NCBI GenBank assembly: GCA_024195265.1
Contig: JAJLRJ010000010.1
Location: forward strand, 581,782 to 645,781
From: Dendrophyllia cribrosa
Taxonomy: Eukaryota > Cnidaria > Anthozoa > Scleractinia > Dendrophylliidae
Length of the DNA: 64,000 bases
Reading direction: 5' to 3'
The position numbers and the translations under genes were made by a program. Under the pieces are notes generated by a model. It did not search any database, was not told where the DNA came from, and saw only the letters and a program-made list of their open reading frames with translations. Shown one piece after another: positions 63,421-64,000 of this stretch (the stretch's first letter is position 1; every line of letters begins with the position of its first letter).

Positions 63421-64000
63421 TCACATGGGAACTGGAGGAAGTTGACCACTGCGCCAGGCTCCCGGTTACCAAGGAGCGGTGGCAACAACTGAGGCATGCA
63501 TCAGCCGATGACCCAGTGCAGCAAACGCTCAGAGGGATCATACTACAAGGGTGGCCAGAGATTAGAGCTGAGGTTCCTGAATGTGTGCGGCCATACTTTG
63601 ATGCCCGCCATGAGTTGACCGTCCAAGATGAGCTGATATTCAAAGGTCAGCAGTTAGTGGTCCCTACGGTGCTAAGGAAAGAGCTGGTTGAGAAGACGCA
63701 TTCCTCACATATCGGTATAGAGGCATGTATACGCAGGGCTAGGGACTCTCTCTATTGGCCACGTATGGCGACAGAGATCCGGGAGTACATTGCAAAGTGT
63801 GACGTATGCTTGGCTCACAGCAGGGGTCAAGCAAAGGAGCCAATGGTACAACATGAGTTTGTGGCACGCCCTTGGGCTAAAGTGGCCGCTGATTTGTGTG
63901 ACCTTGATGGAAGGACACTACTAGTGATTTGCGACTACTACAGCAATTATATTAAAGTAGCCCGTTTGAGTTCAGTCACTTCGCGAACAGTTATCAAGGA
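62333..64000 (+). mobile_element. Ty3/gypsy retrotransposon pol fragment, 5' truncated, running off the window
   Basis: Reverse transcriptase begins at KDLNRAI and continues through TVLDVCNGFWHVSLDEESSF, PFGRYRWKRMPFGISSAPA and the VADD catalytic motif. RNase H follows (LQCDASQSGLGATLMQ, AYASRALTPAETRYAQIEKE), then integrase with an H-x-H/C-x2-C zinc motif (HSSHIGIEACIRRARDSLYW, KCDVCLAH) and the start of the catalytic core (WAKVAADLCDL) open to 64000. There is no LTR, gag or protease at the left, so the copy is truncated. Confidence 0.9.

Overview
This is eukaryotic, animal DNA. It is intron-rich and AT-rich, with very dense small inverted-repeat transposons and Penelope-type retroelements. 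The gene family and the transposon mix fit a cnidarian, probably an anthozoan such as a coral or anemone. That is an inference; no sequence here proves the species.

Host genes, all on the + strand, form a tandem cluster of three related units. Gene 1 (425-25307, 5' end outside the window) is a large attractin/MEGF8-type protein. Its order is CUB, EGF, kelch repeats, several PSI domains, laminin-type EGF, a membrane-proximal Cys/beta module, one transmembrane helix and a short tail. About 21 exons can be placed with matching splice phases. One exon near the 3' end (24587-24682) is one base short and reads into a stop before the membrane helix. Gene 2 (41508-48669) and gene 3 (52812-61218, unfinished) are short paralogues. 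Each has a near-identical signal-peptide exon spliced to the membrane-proximal module, and gene 2 also has the TM exon. They lack the CUB, EGF, kelch and PSI parts.

The intervals are built from mobile DNA. The main item is a 13.56-kb DNA-transposon-like element (27916-41474) with CAGGGG-type inverted ends and an 8-bp target duplication (GTCTTGTC). It lies 25 bp before the gene 2 start codon. Unit 3 keeps the matching uninterrupted site at 52747-52754, so the insertion is proven internally. The element carries a 2.4-kb palindrome (28017-30400), a multi-exon + strand gene of unknown function with a C2CH (THAP-like spacing) cluster (30383-34324), a second ORF (34333-34800), and a nested Penelope insertion. 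The nested insertion is a 3.4-kb near-perfect palindrome of two reverse transcriptase/GIY-YIG genes, flanked by a 14-bp duplication.

Other elements include a TTAA-flanked element with about 1.28-kb terminal inverted repeats around a broken zinc-finger gene (54501-58457), a LINE 3' end split by a TTAA MITE (6411-7212), a pair of Penelope ends with hammerhead ribozyme motifs (50402-50768), many MITEs (some nested), SINE-like units, minisatellites seeded by a MITE core, and a 5'-truncated, frameshifted Ty3/gypsy pol (62333-64000, running off the window). No CRISPR arrays or rRNA were seen.
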